In this document: one piece after another, positions 34,214 through 43,190 of the stretch
How the letters are laid out: each line of letters starts with the position of its first letter
How positions within the stretch are numbered: the first letter of the stretch is position 1
Notes under the pieces: model-generated
What the model saw: only the letters and a program-made list of their open reading frames with translations
The model's database searches: none
What the model was told of the DNA's origin: nothing
Assembly (NCBI GenBank): GCA_905201685.1
Contig: CAJKOW010000005.1
Span: forward strand, 1-54,471
DNA: 54,471 bases
Origin: an uncultured Bacteroides sp.
GTDB lineage: Bacteria > Bacteroidota > Bacteroidia > Bacteroidales > Bacteroidaceae
Reading direction: 5' to 3'
Translations under genes and position numbers: made by a program

Positions 34214-34279
34214 TTTTTTCCCAGTTAGAGAAAAATATTTTTCCAGTTAGGCAGGAATTTTTTCCTAACTGGGAAAAAA
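34214..34279. repeat. CCAGTTAGG-type palindromic repeat, copy B
   Basis: TTTTTTCCCAGTTAG (34214-34228) and its exact reverse complement (34265-34279) flank a third, direct copy (TTTTTCCAGTTAGG, about 34238-34251). The words and flanks recur at 13557-13606. It could form a 15-bp stem or be bound by a protein as a multi-site palindrome. It lies about 110 bases before the RNA methyltransferase gene. Confidence 0.6.
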
Positions 34280-34358
34280 TGGAGCCTGTTATTGGCTGTC
34301 TTTTGGGGCAGAATGAATAAAGAAAAGCACATGTTGTCGATATGTGAGGTAGAAATAC

Positions 34359-34366
34359 TACTTTTG
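34359..34366 (+). promoter_or_regulatory. -7 box of the RNA methyltransferase gene
   Basis: TACTTTTG matches TAnnTTTG. A TTG at 34334-34336 stands 22 bases upstream, slightly longer than usual. The leader to the ATG is under 25 bases. Confidence 0.45.
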
Positions 34367-34390
34367 CATCGGTAAATTTAAGAGAACAAT

Positions 34391-35194
34391 ATGCCTGTCA
34401 TTGAAATTTCTTCCTTAGAACATTCCGGTGTAGAAGTGTTCAGCACACTGACCGAAGCTCAGTTGCGTAGCCGGGTCGATCCTCTGCGAGGAATCTTTAT
34501 AGCCGAGAGTCCGAAGGTGATTCGTGTAGCACTCGATGCTGGGTATGAACCAACGGCTTTGCTCTGTGAGCGCAAACACATAACAGGAGATGCTGCCGAT
34601 ATCGTAGCCCGTGTCGGCAATATTCCGATCTATACTGGCGAACGTGAATTGTTAACCCGACTTACCGGCTACACACTAACGCGGGGTGTGCTTTGTGCCA
34701 TGCGTCGGCCATTGCCGAAGATGGTGGAATATGTGTGCGAAGGTGCTCGTCGGGTGGTTGTCATTCATGGGGTAGTGGATTCGACCAATATCGGTGCCAT
34801 TTTCCGTTCGGCGGCGGCATTGGGCATTGATGCCGTATTGCTTACTCCTGATTCATGCGATCCCTTGAATCGTCGTTCGGTACGTGTATCCATGGGTTCG
34901 GTCTTTTTAGTACCCTGGGCATGGGCCGACTGTCCGCTGATACGGTTGAAGGAGCTCGGTTTTTCGACCGCTGCCCTGGCGTTGACCGATCGCTCTATCT
35001 CTCTTGATGAACCGAGTTTGAAGGCAGAACCACGCCTGGCATTGGTGATGGGTACAGAAGGTGATGGGTTGCCCGTCGATGCCATTGCCGGAGCAGACTA
35101 CGTGGTGCGCATTCCCATGATGCATGGGGTGGATTCGCTTAACGTCGCAGCTGCTTCGGCTGTGGCATTCTGGGAATTGAGGATTCGTGAATGA
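34391..35194 (+). CDS. SpoU/TrmH-family RNA 2'-O-methyltransferase
   Basis: A 267-residue SPOUT methyltransferase that transfers methyl from AdoMet to a ribose 2'-OH in rRNA or tRNA. Motif 1 is STNIGAIFRSAAALGIDAVL, motif 2 VMGTEGDGLP and motif 3 IPMMHGVDSLNVAAASAVAFWE, which form the trefoil knot. The N-terminal 100 residues resemble the substrate-binding L30e-like domain (FIAESPKVIRVALDAGYEPTALL). The exact target nucleotide is not clear. The stop codon is 9 bases from the convergent GH3 gene. Confidence 0.92.
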   Translation: MPVIEISSLEHSGVEVFSTLTEAQLRSRVDPLRGIFIAESPKVIRVALDAGYEPTALLCERKHITGDAADIVARVGNIPIYTGERELLTRLTGYTLTRGVLCAMRRPLPKMVEYVCEGARRVVVIHGVVDSTNIGAIFRSAAALGIDAVLLTPDSCDPLNRRSVRVSMGSVFLVPWAWADCPLIRLKELGFSTAALALTDRSISLDEPSLKAEPRLALVMGTEGDGLPVDAIAGADYVVRIPMMHGVDSLNVAAASAVAFWELRIRE

Positions 35195-35203
35195 TTTTCA
35201 CTA

Positions 35204-37795
35204 TCAGTTCAGTGTGACTTGGGTTACTTTCAGTTGATTGGTGTCGGAAGTACCTCCATACAATATTTCGTAGGTTCCTTCGATGGGGCGCATCGTGTTG
35301 GTTGTCGTATCGAACCATTCAAAGTCCTCTGGTGTCAGTTCGATGTTGACATTGGCAGTCTGTCCTTTGGCTATGGCTACACGTTTAAAACCTCGTAAGG
35401 CATGCGAAGGACCTTCTTTATCGTCGGGTCGGCGCAGATAGACTTGCACAACCTCTTCTCCGTCACGTTTTCCTATGTTGCTTACGGGGATCGTCAGGGT
35501 TAGTGTTTCACCGGTTTTCACAGTGGCAGCACTTAACTTGATGTCTCCGTAGGCGAAGCTGGTATAGCTGAGCCCGTGTCCGAAGGGGAAAAGGGGAGTA
35601 CCTTTGAAATATCGGTAGGTGCGTCCTTTAAGGGAATAATCCTCGAAATCGGGCAGCTGATCGGTACTTTTATAGAAAGTAAGGGGCAGCCTTCCGGCAG
35701 GATTGTATTCTCCGAAAAGCGTTTTGGCTATGGCATCACCTCCGGCCTGTCCCGGATACCATGCCTGCAACATGGCGTCACACAGTTCTGCTTCGCGTGT
35801 CAATGCCATGGTTGAGCCTGAGAAGTTGACAAGAACAATTTCCTTTCCGGCTTTTTTCAGAGCAGTAAGCAGTGCGGTCTGTATAGCTGGCAGTTCGATT
35901 GTTTCCCGATCGCCGCCACGGAATCCGGGAATCTTGACTGGCATTTCTTCTCCTTCGAGCTGCGGCGAAATGCCTCCGGCAAAGATGACGACATCGGCAT
36001 CTTTGACACGGTTAACAGAGGTGGTCAGATCTACCGGGATTTCGCGTCCCAAATTGAAATTGAGTGATGCATAATCACTTTTTCCTGTAGTGTACACCAT
36101 TTTAATTTGATATTCTTTTCCTGCTTCGACCGGCATCGAGTAGGTACTTACACTTTTCATATGGCGGCTGGAGGCAACCTTCTTTCCGTTGATGTAGAGA
36201 ATGGCACGGCCTTGTGCCTGAAAGTTGAAAGCAATCTTTTCATTTTTTTCAGGGCGGAAATTAGTTTCATAGACGGCTGAGAAGTTATTTAGGTTTACAC
36301 CGGGTGCAAAGACGGTGGCTCCGGCAGTAGTAAACTGAAATGGCGTGGCAATGTGTGTAGTCACGTCGGGATCGTTCTCGGGTTTGGGCTTATTCCAGTA
36401 TTGCGCACGGAACCCTCTCTGTCCGTCAATGCTACAGTGGTCGAAGAGGCTGAGTAGAGTAACTTCAGCTGTGTGGTCGCATCCGGGTTCGTAAATAATT
36501 TGTGCTTCGGGCAACATCTTCTGTATTCCCTGTAGCAAGGTGACGGTGTGGCTGGGAGTACCGTTATAGTTACCCCATTGCATCACCGAGTCGTTGGCAT
36601 TGGGACCCATGACTGCTACTTTCATTTGTTTGTTCAATGGAAGCAGTTCGTGCTTGTTTTGTAGCAGCACCAGACTTTCTTCTGCCATCTTTAAGGCGAG
36701 GTCACGGTGTTCCTGACAATCTACTACGCTGTATGGGATATGCTGCCATGACACATTGCTGTCCATTTCGCCTAATTCGAAACGGGCTTTCAGTACACGT
36801 CTCAGAGACTTGTTGATGGTGTTTTCGTCTATCAAACCTTCTTTTACCGCATCAGTCAGTGAGGCATAACTGTTACCACATTCCAAGTCTGTTCCGCTTC
36901 TGACAGCTTTTGCACTGGCGTGTTGTGCATCGGGGTCAGTCTCATGATGACCTTCGGTATAGAAGTCGGCGATTGCCCAGCAGTCGGACAGAATGATGCC
37001 GTCGAATCCCCATTCATCCCGCAGAATTTGTTGCAGCAGTCGGTTGCTTCCGCAACAAGGTTCACCTTCATAGCGGTTGTAGGCACACATAACCTCCTTT
37101 ACGTTGGCTTCGGTCACCAGTTTCTTGAAGGCAGGAAGATATGTTTCCCACAAATCGCGTGGTGCGATGTTTTCTGCGTTGAACTCATGTCTGTTCCATT
37201 CGGGGCCGCTGTGAACGGCAAAGTGTTTGGCACAGGCATGCAGTTTGTCGTATTTGGCTGTATCGGGACCTTGCAGTCCGCGTACAACACTTACCCCCAT
37301 TTCGCCGGCCAGATACGGATCTTCGCCGTATGTCTCCTGTCCGCGTCCCCATCTGGGATCTCTGAAGATGTTGACATTAGGTGTCCAAAAAGTTAGGCCT
37401 TGATAGCGTTGCAAGTCATTACTTTTGGAAAACTCGGTGTTCTTGGCACGTGCTTCGTCAGAAACTGCAGTGAACACTTCGTATAGCAGTTCGTCGTCAA
37501 ACGAGGCTGCCATGCCGATACATTGGGGAAAAACGGTGGCAAGTCCGGCTCGTCCTACGCCGTGCAGTGCTTCGTTCCACCAGTCATACTGTTTGATGCC
37601 CAACCGTGGAATGGCCGGGGAGTTCATTTGCATTAAGGCGACTTTCTCTTGCAGACTTAGTCTGCCGATTAAATCTTCGGCTCGTTGTTCGGGTGGTAAT
37701 GAGGCATCCTTGTATGCTTCTGTTCGGCATGATGAAAGCAGCAGGCACAGACATCCTACAGTCAGCCCGACACGTACAAATCTTTTCTTTTTCAT
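35204..37795 (-). CDS. GH3 glycosidase with PA14 insert, beta-xylosidase-like
   Basis: An 863-residue exported lipoprotein (CLCLLLSSC lipobox). It carries the GH3 TIM barrel with LGIKQYDWWNEALHGV, RDPRWGRGQETYGEDP, KHFAVHSGPE and the catalytic nucleophile near Asp271 (GIILSDCWA), a second alpha/beta domain, an inserted PA14 domain (about 452-562, with GFRAQYWN and RAILYINGKKV), and a C-terminal fibronectin III-like domain. The NEALHGV motif is typical of the GH3 branch with many beta-xylosidases. PA14 inserts shape the active site in GH3 enzymes. It lies 72 bases downstream of another GH3 in one operon with a GH31. Substrate is inferred; beta-glucosidase or arabinosidase activity is possible. 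Confidence 0.88.
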   Translation of the reverse strand: MKKKRFVRVGLTVGCLCLLLSSCRTEAYKDASLPPEQRAEDLIGRLSLQEKVALMQMNSPAIPRLGIKQYDWWNEALHGVGRAGLATVFPQCIGMAASFDDELLYEVFTAVSDEARAKNTEFSKSNDLQRYQGLTFWTPNVNIFRDPRWGRGQETYGEDPYLAGEMGVSVVRGLQGPDTAKYDKLHACAKHFAVHSGPEWNRHEFNAENIAPRDLWETYLPAFKKLVTEANVKEVMCAYNRYEGEPCCGSNRLLQQILRDEWGFDGIILSDCWAIADFYTEGHHETDPDAQHASAKAVRSGTDLECGNSYASLTDAVKEGLIDENTINKSLRRVLKARFELGEMDSNVSWQHIPYSVVDCQEHRDLALKMAEESLVLLQNKHELLPLNKQMKVAVMGPNANDSVMQWGNYNGTPSHTVTLLQGIQKMLPEAQIIYEPGCDHTAEVTLLSLFDHCSIDGQRGFRAQYWNKPKPENDPDVTTHIATPFQFTTAGATVFAPGVNLNNFSAVYETNFRPEKNEKIAFNFQAQGRAILYINGKKVASSRHMKSVSTYSMPVEAGKEYQIKMVYTTGKSDYASLNFNLGREIPVDLTTSVNRVKDADVVIFAGGISPQLEGEEMPVKIPGFRGGDRETIELPAIQTALLTALKKAGKEIVLVNFSGSTMALTREAELCDAMLQAWYPGQAGGDAIAKTLFGEYNPAGRLPLTFYKSTDQLPDFEDYSLKGRTYRYFKGTPLFPFGHGLSYTSFAYGDIKLSAATVKTGETLTLTIPVSNIGKRDGEEVVQVYLRRPDDKEGPSHALRGFKRVAIAKGQTANVNIELTPEDFEWFDTTTNTMRPIEGTYEILYGGTSDTNQLKVTQVTLN

Positions 37796-37867
37796 GTTCT
37801 CATTGATTTTATTGTTTGCAACAGCTTGTTTGTGATATGTTGATTCGACTATTCTGTCATGAAAGAA

Positions 37868-40090
37868 TTAGAGTAATTCAAATTCTACGCTACCGCGTAT
37901 GTCGGCCGAAGACGCAGCAATGTAAGCTTTGAATTTGCCTGGTTCGGCTATCCATTTCTGCTGTCGGTCGTCGAAAAATTTGAGGTCTTCGGCAGTGATG
38001 TAGAATGATATATCTTTTGTTTCGCCCGGAGCAAGTTCTATTTTGCAGAACTTTTTCAGTTCCTTTTCGGGTCGGAGCAAACTGCATTTTTCATCGCCGA
38101 TGTACAATTGTACGATTTCTTTTCCTGTTACTTTTCCACTGTTTTTCACAGTTAGCGATATTTGTATGGAATCCTGTTCGTTGATGGTTTTCGAGCTGAT
38201 TTGGGGTTTCGAATAGGAAAAGGTTGTGTAGCTAAGTCCGTAACCAAATGGAAATAGAGGCTTAATTTTTTTTGTATCGTACCAGCGGTAGCCGACCAGA
38301 ATATCTTCTTTATATTCTTCCTTGATACTGTCGCCCGGATAACTCATCGACCCGAATTGATGTGCAGGACAGTCTTCTAACTTCACCGGATAGGAGAAGG
38401 GGAGTTTACCGCTTGGGGTTACCTTCCCTGTTAATACATCGGCTAAGGCATCACCACCGATTGATCCTAAATACCATGATTGCACAATAGACGGAACCTT
38501 ATCAATCCAGGGAATCTGTACAGCATTTCCACTGACGATAACAGCTATGATATTAGGATTGACTTTAGTGAGTTCTTCCATGAGTTCGTCTTGGCCGAAT
38601 GGCAGGCTGTATGTCAGTCGGTCTCCTCCTTCACAATCCTGGTTATGATTTTTGTTCAGTCCGCCGATGAATATGACTAAGTCTGCATTAGCGGCTTTGC
38701 TTACGGCATCCTTCCGTAGAGAGTCCGTGACAGCTTGTGGAATCTTGTCAACATTACCGTAGAGCGGGCGTCCGGCAGTATAACCTTGGGCATATTCGAT
38801 GCACTCGCCGAATTGTTTTCTAAGTCCTTCTAAAGGTGAAATGAATTTCTTAACTTTCAGTTCGGAAGAGCCTCCTCCTACCATTAAATTACGTGTAGCA
38901 TTGTCGCCTACTACCAGTATGCGCCGGTATTTGTTTTGTGCGACAGGGAGTAGAGCCGGTTGTTTTTTCGAGGCCTGATTCTTTAGTAAGACAATGCCTT
39001 CGGTTGCTATTTCGTAAGCAGCCTTTTCATGCTCTTCATTGTTCATTGCCCCGTATGGTTTTTGACGGTTCATGGCGGTGCGGAATATGAGCCGAAGTAC
39101 GCGGGCTGCTTTGTCGTTGACTACTTCCATCGGGATCTTGCCTTCTTCGACCATCTTCAGATAATTGTGTCCTAAATAATAATCGTCATACCCGAATTCC
39201 GATTCCGAAGTCAGTCCGTTGGTATAAGTACCCATTTCTATGTCGAGTCCGTACATGGCGGCCTGATAAGTATCGTGTGCTGCTCCCCAGTCGGTGATGA
39301 CACAACCGTCGAAGCCCCATTCACCTTTAAGTATTTTGTTGATCAGCAGTTCGTTATGTGTGGCATATTCGCCTCGTACTTTGTTGTATGCACCCATGAC
39401 GCTCCAGGCATGTCCTTTTTGAACGGCAGCACGGAAGGCCGGCAGATAGATTTCGCGTAAGGCTCTGTCGCTGACCTGTACATCAATGTGGTCTCGCCAA
39501 AGCTCTTGATTATTCAGTGCGTAATGTTTGACGCAAACAGCTACTCCGTTAGATTGTACGCCTTGGATATAAGGTACGCACATTTCTGCAGCCAGGTAAG
39601 GATCTTCACCCATATACTCAAAATTTCGTCCGTTAAGTGGAGTGCGGTATATGTTGACCCCGGGACCAAGTAGAACATCTTTCTCGCGATAACGTGCTTC
39701 TTCTCCGATAGCTTTTCCATATTTTGCGGCAAGTTGAGGGTTCCAACTGGCAGCAAGGCAAGTGAGGGCAGGAAATGCGGTACAACTGTCGTTGGTCCAT
39801 CCGGCATATCCCCAGTCATTCCAATTGACCTCAGCCCTTACTCCGTGTGGTCCGTCACTCATCCATAGCTCGGGGATACCGAGTCTGGGACATCCGGGCG
39901 AACTGAATTTGCCTTGTGCGTAGCTTAAACGGGTTTTCTCCTTTAGCGTCATGCGGCTTAGTGCATCTTCTATTCTTGACTCTATTGGTTGATTCTCGTC
40001 TAAATATACAGGCAGGGTGTTGTTTTGACCGTACAGGCAAGTGCATGTCATGCCTAAAATGCCTATTATTAAAGAAATCTTCTTTTTCAT
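37868..40090 (-). CDS. GH3 glycosidase, beta-glucosidase-like
   Basis: A 740-residue exported GH3 enzyme (signal peptide MKKKISLIIGILGMTCTCLYGQ). The barrel begins about residue 28 with IESRIEDALSRMTLKEK, then MSDGPHGVR, GPGVNIYRTPLNGRNFEYMGEDP, VKHYALNNQE, and the nucleophile near Asp267 (GCVITDWGA). The second domain and a C-terminal fibronectin III-like domain follow; no PA14 insert is seen. These features suit beta-glucosidases acting from the non-reducing end of oligosaccharides. It lies between GH31 (52 bases upstream) and the other GH3 in one transcript. Confidence 0.88.
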   Translation of the reverse strand: MKKKISLIIGILGMTCTCLYGQNNTLPVYLDENQPIESRIEDALSRMTLKEKTRLSYAQGKFSSPGCPRLGIPELWMSDGPHGVRAEVNWNDWGYAGWTNDSCTAFPALTCLAASWNPQLAAKYGKAIGEEARYREKDVLLGPGVNIYRTPLNGRNFEYMGEDPYLAAEMCVPYIQGVQSNGVAVCVKHYALNNQELWRDHIDVQVSDRALREIYLPAFRAAVQKGHAWSVMGAYNKVRGEYATHNELLINKILKGEWGFDGCVITDWGAAHDTYQAAMYGLDIEMGTYTNGLTSESEFGYDDYYLGHNYLKMVEEGKIPMEVVNDKAARVLRLIFRTAMNRQKPYGAMNNEEHEKAAYEIATEGIVLLKNQASKKQPALLPVAQNKYRRILVVGDNATRNLMVGGGSSELKVKKFISPLEGLRKQFGECIEYAQGYTAGRPLYGNVDKIPQAVTDSLRKDAVSKAANADLVIFIGGLNKNHNQDCEGGDRLTYSLPFGQDELMEELTKVNPNIIAVIVSGNAVQIPWIDKVPSIVQSWYLGSIGGDALADVLTGKVTPSGKLPFSYPVKLEDCPAHQFGSMSYPGDSIKEEYKEDILVGYRWYDTKKIKPLFPFGYGLSYTTFSYSKPQISSKTINEQDSIQISLTVKNSGKVTGKEIVQLYIGDEKCSLLRPEKELKKFCKIELAPGETKDISFYITAEDLKFFDDRQQKWIAEPGKFKAYIAASSADIRGSVEFELL

Positions 40091-40142
40091 GGCTTATGTC
40101 TTTTATTGATTTGAGGTTAATATATTCATTTACTGTTATAGG

Positions 40143-43025
40143 TTAAAGTTGTATCGTTTGTGAGTTTCCGTCGTATGTGATGATAATTCCCTTTGTATCC
40201 TTACCGAATGCTTGTGGATGGTTATCGTTGACAGAGATAACCTCGAATGTGCGATTCTGTAGCATTCCTTCAAAATCTCCTACTCGTTCACCAATGATAA
40301 GCTGTTTGGACTCTTCGTTATATTCCATCGGAATTAGACTGTATTTCCCTTTTTCGTAATTGTAATTGGTGCCTTCGTCTTCGTAGAGTACAAATGAAGC
40401 ATTGTTTCCCTGATAGACATATAGCTTGATGGGATCGGCCGGTTTTTCATCCGTAAATTGGATCTCTGGTCCGAAAGGTATGATTGAGCCTGATCTGACA
40501 TACAGAGGGATGCGTTCATAGGGCGCATCAACAACTTTTTTTATGCCTCCTTTATGCTTCTCACCCGTATAGAAGTCGTACCAGTCTGCAGTTGCCGGAA
40601 AATAGATTACTCGACTTCTTGCTTTGTATTGATAAACCGGTGAAATCATTAATGAAGGACCGAACATGAACTGGTCGCTAACATTGACTGTATGCTCGTC
40701 GTCGGAGAAGTCCATGATGAGTGGTCGCATGATAGTATAGTCTTTAAGCCAAGTCATACCTGCTAATGAATAGATGTAGGGCATTAGCTGATAGCGGAGA
40801 TTCATGTAATATACTATGGATTTATAGGCCGGATGATTTTCGGGGGCTATCTCCCAGACTTCACGGAACGGATATTGTCCATGTGCACGGAATAAAGGGC
40901 AAAATGCGCCGAACTGGTACCAACGTGTATTCAGTTCTCTCCATTCTTTATAGTCTTCATTTTCTGTTTTTGTCTCATTCCACTGGATCTGCCCTCTTAC
41001 ATAACGGTTTTCGACACAGAATCCGCCAATGTCCATTGTCCAATATGGAATGCCACATATGGAGAAGTTTAGTCCTGCGGTGATCTGGGCTTTCATGTCT
41101 TCCCAACGTGTTGCGATGTCTCCGCTCCAGGTTGCTGTAGAATACCGTTGCAAGCCGGCAAATCCAGAACGGGTCAACAAGAATACGCGTTTATTATTGT
41201 CAGCGCTACGTTGGCCGTTGTAGATGGCTTCGGCATTCATAAGGGCGTATGCATTGAAGTATTCAGTGGAGGGACCCAAAGCGGTTGGACCACACAAATC
41301 TTTGCGATATTGCATGTCTGTGCAGTCTCTGATGTTAGGTTCGCTGGCATCCATCCACCAGGCATCTATATGGAGTGGGTAATAGTGTTCGTACATCTGT
41401 TTCCAAAATAGTTTTCGGGCATCGGTATTGTAGGCATCATAGAAACCGTAGTGATAGCCTGGACCTACCCAGTCTTTCAGGCTGTCTTTAACCGACTGCC
41501 GATAAATCCATCCTTTTTCGTTGAATTCCTTGAAATGTTCAGTGTTGGTATAGAATTTTGGCCATACGGAAATCATCATATGTCCGTTCATTGCGTGTAT
41601 AGAGTCAATCATTGCTTGCGGGTCGGGAAAGTATTTCTTGTCGAACTCGTGGCTTCCCCATGCATCTTCCGGCCAATGATTCCAGTCCAATACAATATTG
41701 TCAATAGGTATGCGACGTTTACGAAAGGTGTGAAATGTGGAGAGTATCTCCTCGGATGATTTGTATCTTTCGCGGCTTTGCCAGAATCCCATGGTCCACT
41801 TGGGCATAATTGGAGCTTTACCGGTTAAGGTACGATAGCCACTGATTACCTCGTCTATATTGTTTCCTGCAATGAAGTAATAGTCCAGTTGTTTGGTCAT
41901 CTCACTCCACCATGATTGTTTCCCCTGTTCGTGAGGATCTACGGGACTTAATACTCGCAAGCCTGAATAGGAGACCGAACCGTCGGGTTCCCATTCTACT
42001 TTTAAGGGGATTTTCTTTCCTGCAGTAAGGTTTACGGAGAATTTGTAACTATTGGGATTCCATGCCGTACGCCAACGTTCGGGTACAATTAATTGATTGT
42101 CAATATAGACTTTGGTATATCCGGCATAATATAAGATAAACTTGAACTCTCCGCTTTGTGAAGGTTCGATAGTTCCCTCAAAGCAGACCTTAGATCCCAT
42201 AAGCGGGAATTTGTCTGGCAGGTTGATTACTTTCGATAGGTCTTCGCGTTTCAGATGTTCGAAATACAAAGAGGGTTCACGTCGAATTAAGGTTGTTTTC
42301 CCGGAATGTTTATCGGGAGTATATGTTCCTGTTAAAGCTCCTTCTTGACCATTCTTATCGTATAACTTGAAAACTTCTCCTAATTGAAGGTAATCATTGG
42401 GGTTTCCGAATCTGCATAGTGAATAGCTGTCTAATAGAATTCCATAATTTTTGTTTGAAACAATGAACGGTATGGATACTTTAGTATTGTACTGGAATAA
42501 TTCCTCGTTTTTACCTTTATAGTTGAACTCTTCTGATTGGTGTTGTCCCAATCCGTAGAAAGCCTCATCGTCTGGTGATTCGAATACTTGGTGAATACTG
42601 TATCCTTTTATTCCTTCTACTTCTATGGGAGTGAAAGTTTTACCTCCTCCTTTGTTTTCTTGAAGAATTAATCGGTCGTTTCTGTCAGTAAACCATATCT
42701 CACCTGTTGAGTGGAGAACGTGAGCCTTGATTTGACTTGTCGTAACGGACACAGTATCTCCTTTTTGTGAAACTGAATAGGAAGTCTCAGTTTGAGGAGG
42801 AATAATAATCAAGCTTTGGCTATCAGTAAATTTTTTCTGTGGAGTAGCTGAGACATGCATCACCTTTTCGTCCATAACTTGAATGCGAACCAACTGGGGG
42901 TGCGTTGCATCCTTGGAGCAGATTTTGATGATAGCTCCATTGTCGCATGGCGTATAAAATTTTTTGTTGCAGGAATTTAAAAACATCCCAGCTGTTATGC
43001 AATAGATGAACAGTTTTATTTTCAT
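40143..43025 (-). CDS. GH31 glycosidase with PA14 insert, alpha-xylosidase-like
   Basis: A 960-residue exported lipoprotein when started at the inner ATG (MKIKLFIYCITAGMFLNSC gives a proper lipoprotein signal; an ATG 11 codons earlier would spoil it). N-terminal beta-sandwich, then a PA14 domain (about 245-362, with FILYYAGYTKVYIDN), then the GH31 barrel: PKWTMGFWQSRERY, IVLDWNHWPEDAWGS, and the nucleophile Asp near 557 in WWMDASEPN. PA14 between the sandwich and barrel is known from Cellvibrio and Bacteroides ovatus GH31 alpha-xylosidases that act on xyloglucan oligosaccharides. Operon with two GH3 enzymes supports that idea. Other alpha-glycosidase activities remain possible. Confidence 0.88.
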   Translation of the reverse strand: MKIKLFIYCITAGMFLNSCNKKFYTPCDNGAIIKICSKDATHPQLVRIQVMDEKVMHVSATPQKKFTDSQSLIIIPPQTETSYSVSQKGDTVSVTTSQIKAHVLHSTGEIWFTDRNDRLILQENKGGGKTFTPIEVEGIKGYSIHQVFESPDDEAFYGLGQHQSEEFNYKGKNEELFQYNTKVSIPFIVSNKNYGILLDSYSLCRFGNPNDYLQLGEVFKLYDKNGQEGALTGTYTPDKHSGKTTLIRREPSLYFEHLKREDLSKVINLPDKFPLMGSKVCFEGTIEPSQSGEFKFILYYAGYTKVYIDNQLIVPERWRTAWNPNSYKFSVNLTAGKKIPLKVEWEPDGSVSYSGLRVLSPVDPHEQGKQSWWSEMTKQLDYYFIAGNNIDEVISGYRTLTGKAPIMPKWTMGFWQSRERYKSSEEILSTFHTFRKRRIPIDNIVLDWNHWPEDAWGSHEFDKKYFPDPQAMIDSIHAMNGHMMISVWPKFYTNTEHFKEFNEKGWIYRQSVKDSLKDWVGPGYHYGFYDAYNTDARKLFWKQMYEHYYPLHIDAWWMDASEPNIRDCTDMQYRKDLCGPTALGPSTEYFNAYALMNAEAIYNGQRSADNNKRVFLLTRSGFAGLQRYSTATWSGDIATRWEDMKAQITAGLNFSICGIPYWTMDIGGFCVENRYVRGQIQWNETKTENEDYKEWRELNTRWYQFGAFCPLFRAHGQYPFREVWEIAPENHPAYKSIVYYMNLRYQLMPYIYSLAGMTWLKDYTIMRPLIMDFSDDEHTVNVSDQFMFGPSLMISPVYQYKARSRVIYFPATADWYDFYTGEKHKGGIKKVVDAPYERIPLYVRSGSIIPFGPEIQFTDEKPADPIKLYVYQGNNASFVLYEDEGTNYNYEKGKYSLIPMEYNEESKQLIIGERVGDFEGMLQNRTFEVISVNDNHPQAFGKDTKGIIITYDGNSQTIQL

Positions 43026-43088
43026 GGTAGTAAGATCGGTTTTTGTATCAAACCACACAAAGTGTTTTAAAAAGGCTTCAAAGCTTTA

Positions 43089-43119
43089 CAAAATTAGCAA
43101 AAAATAGTGGATTTACCAA
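43089..43119 (-). promoter_or_regulatory. Promoter of the GH31-GH3-GH3 operon
   Basis: On the minus strand TTG (complement of 43117-43119), 20 bases and TAATTTTG (complement of 43089-43096) give an exact Bacteroides-type promoter. It lies about 64 bases before the chosen GH31 start. Confidence 0.65.
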
Positions 43120-43190
43120 TTAAAGTTGCCTAATTTGTAGTGGAAGAATTTTCTGTTAGTAATGCTTATGAATCCATCCCCGGATTTATT

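Larger units (their letters stand above)
33838..34390. other. Intergenic region with terminator, palindromic repeat and promoter
   Basis: No gene is supported in this 550-base spacer. It holds the terminator of the efflux operon (33969-34001), an AT-rich stretch without features (about 34002-34210), repeat copy B (34214-34279) and the -7 promoter box of the RNA methyltransferase gene (34359-34366). Confidence 0.7.
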
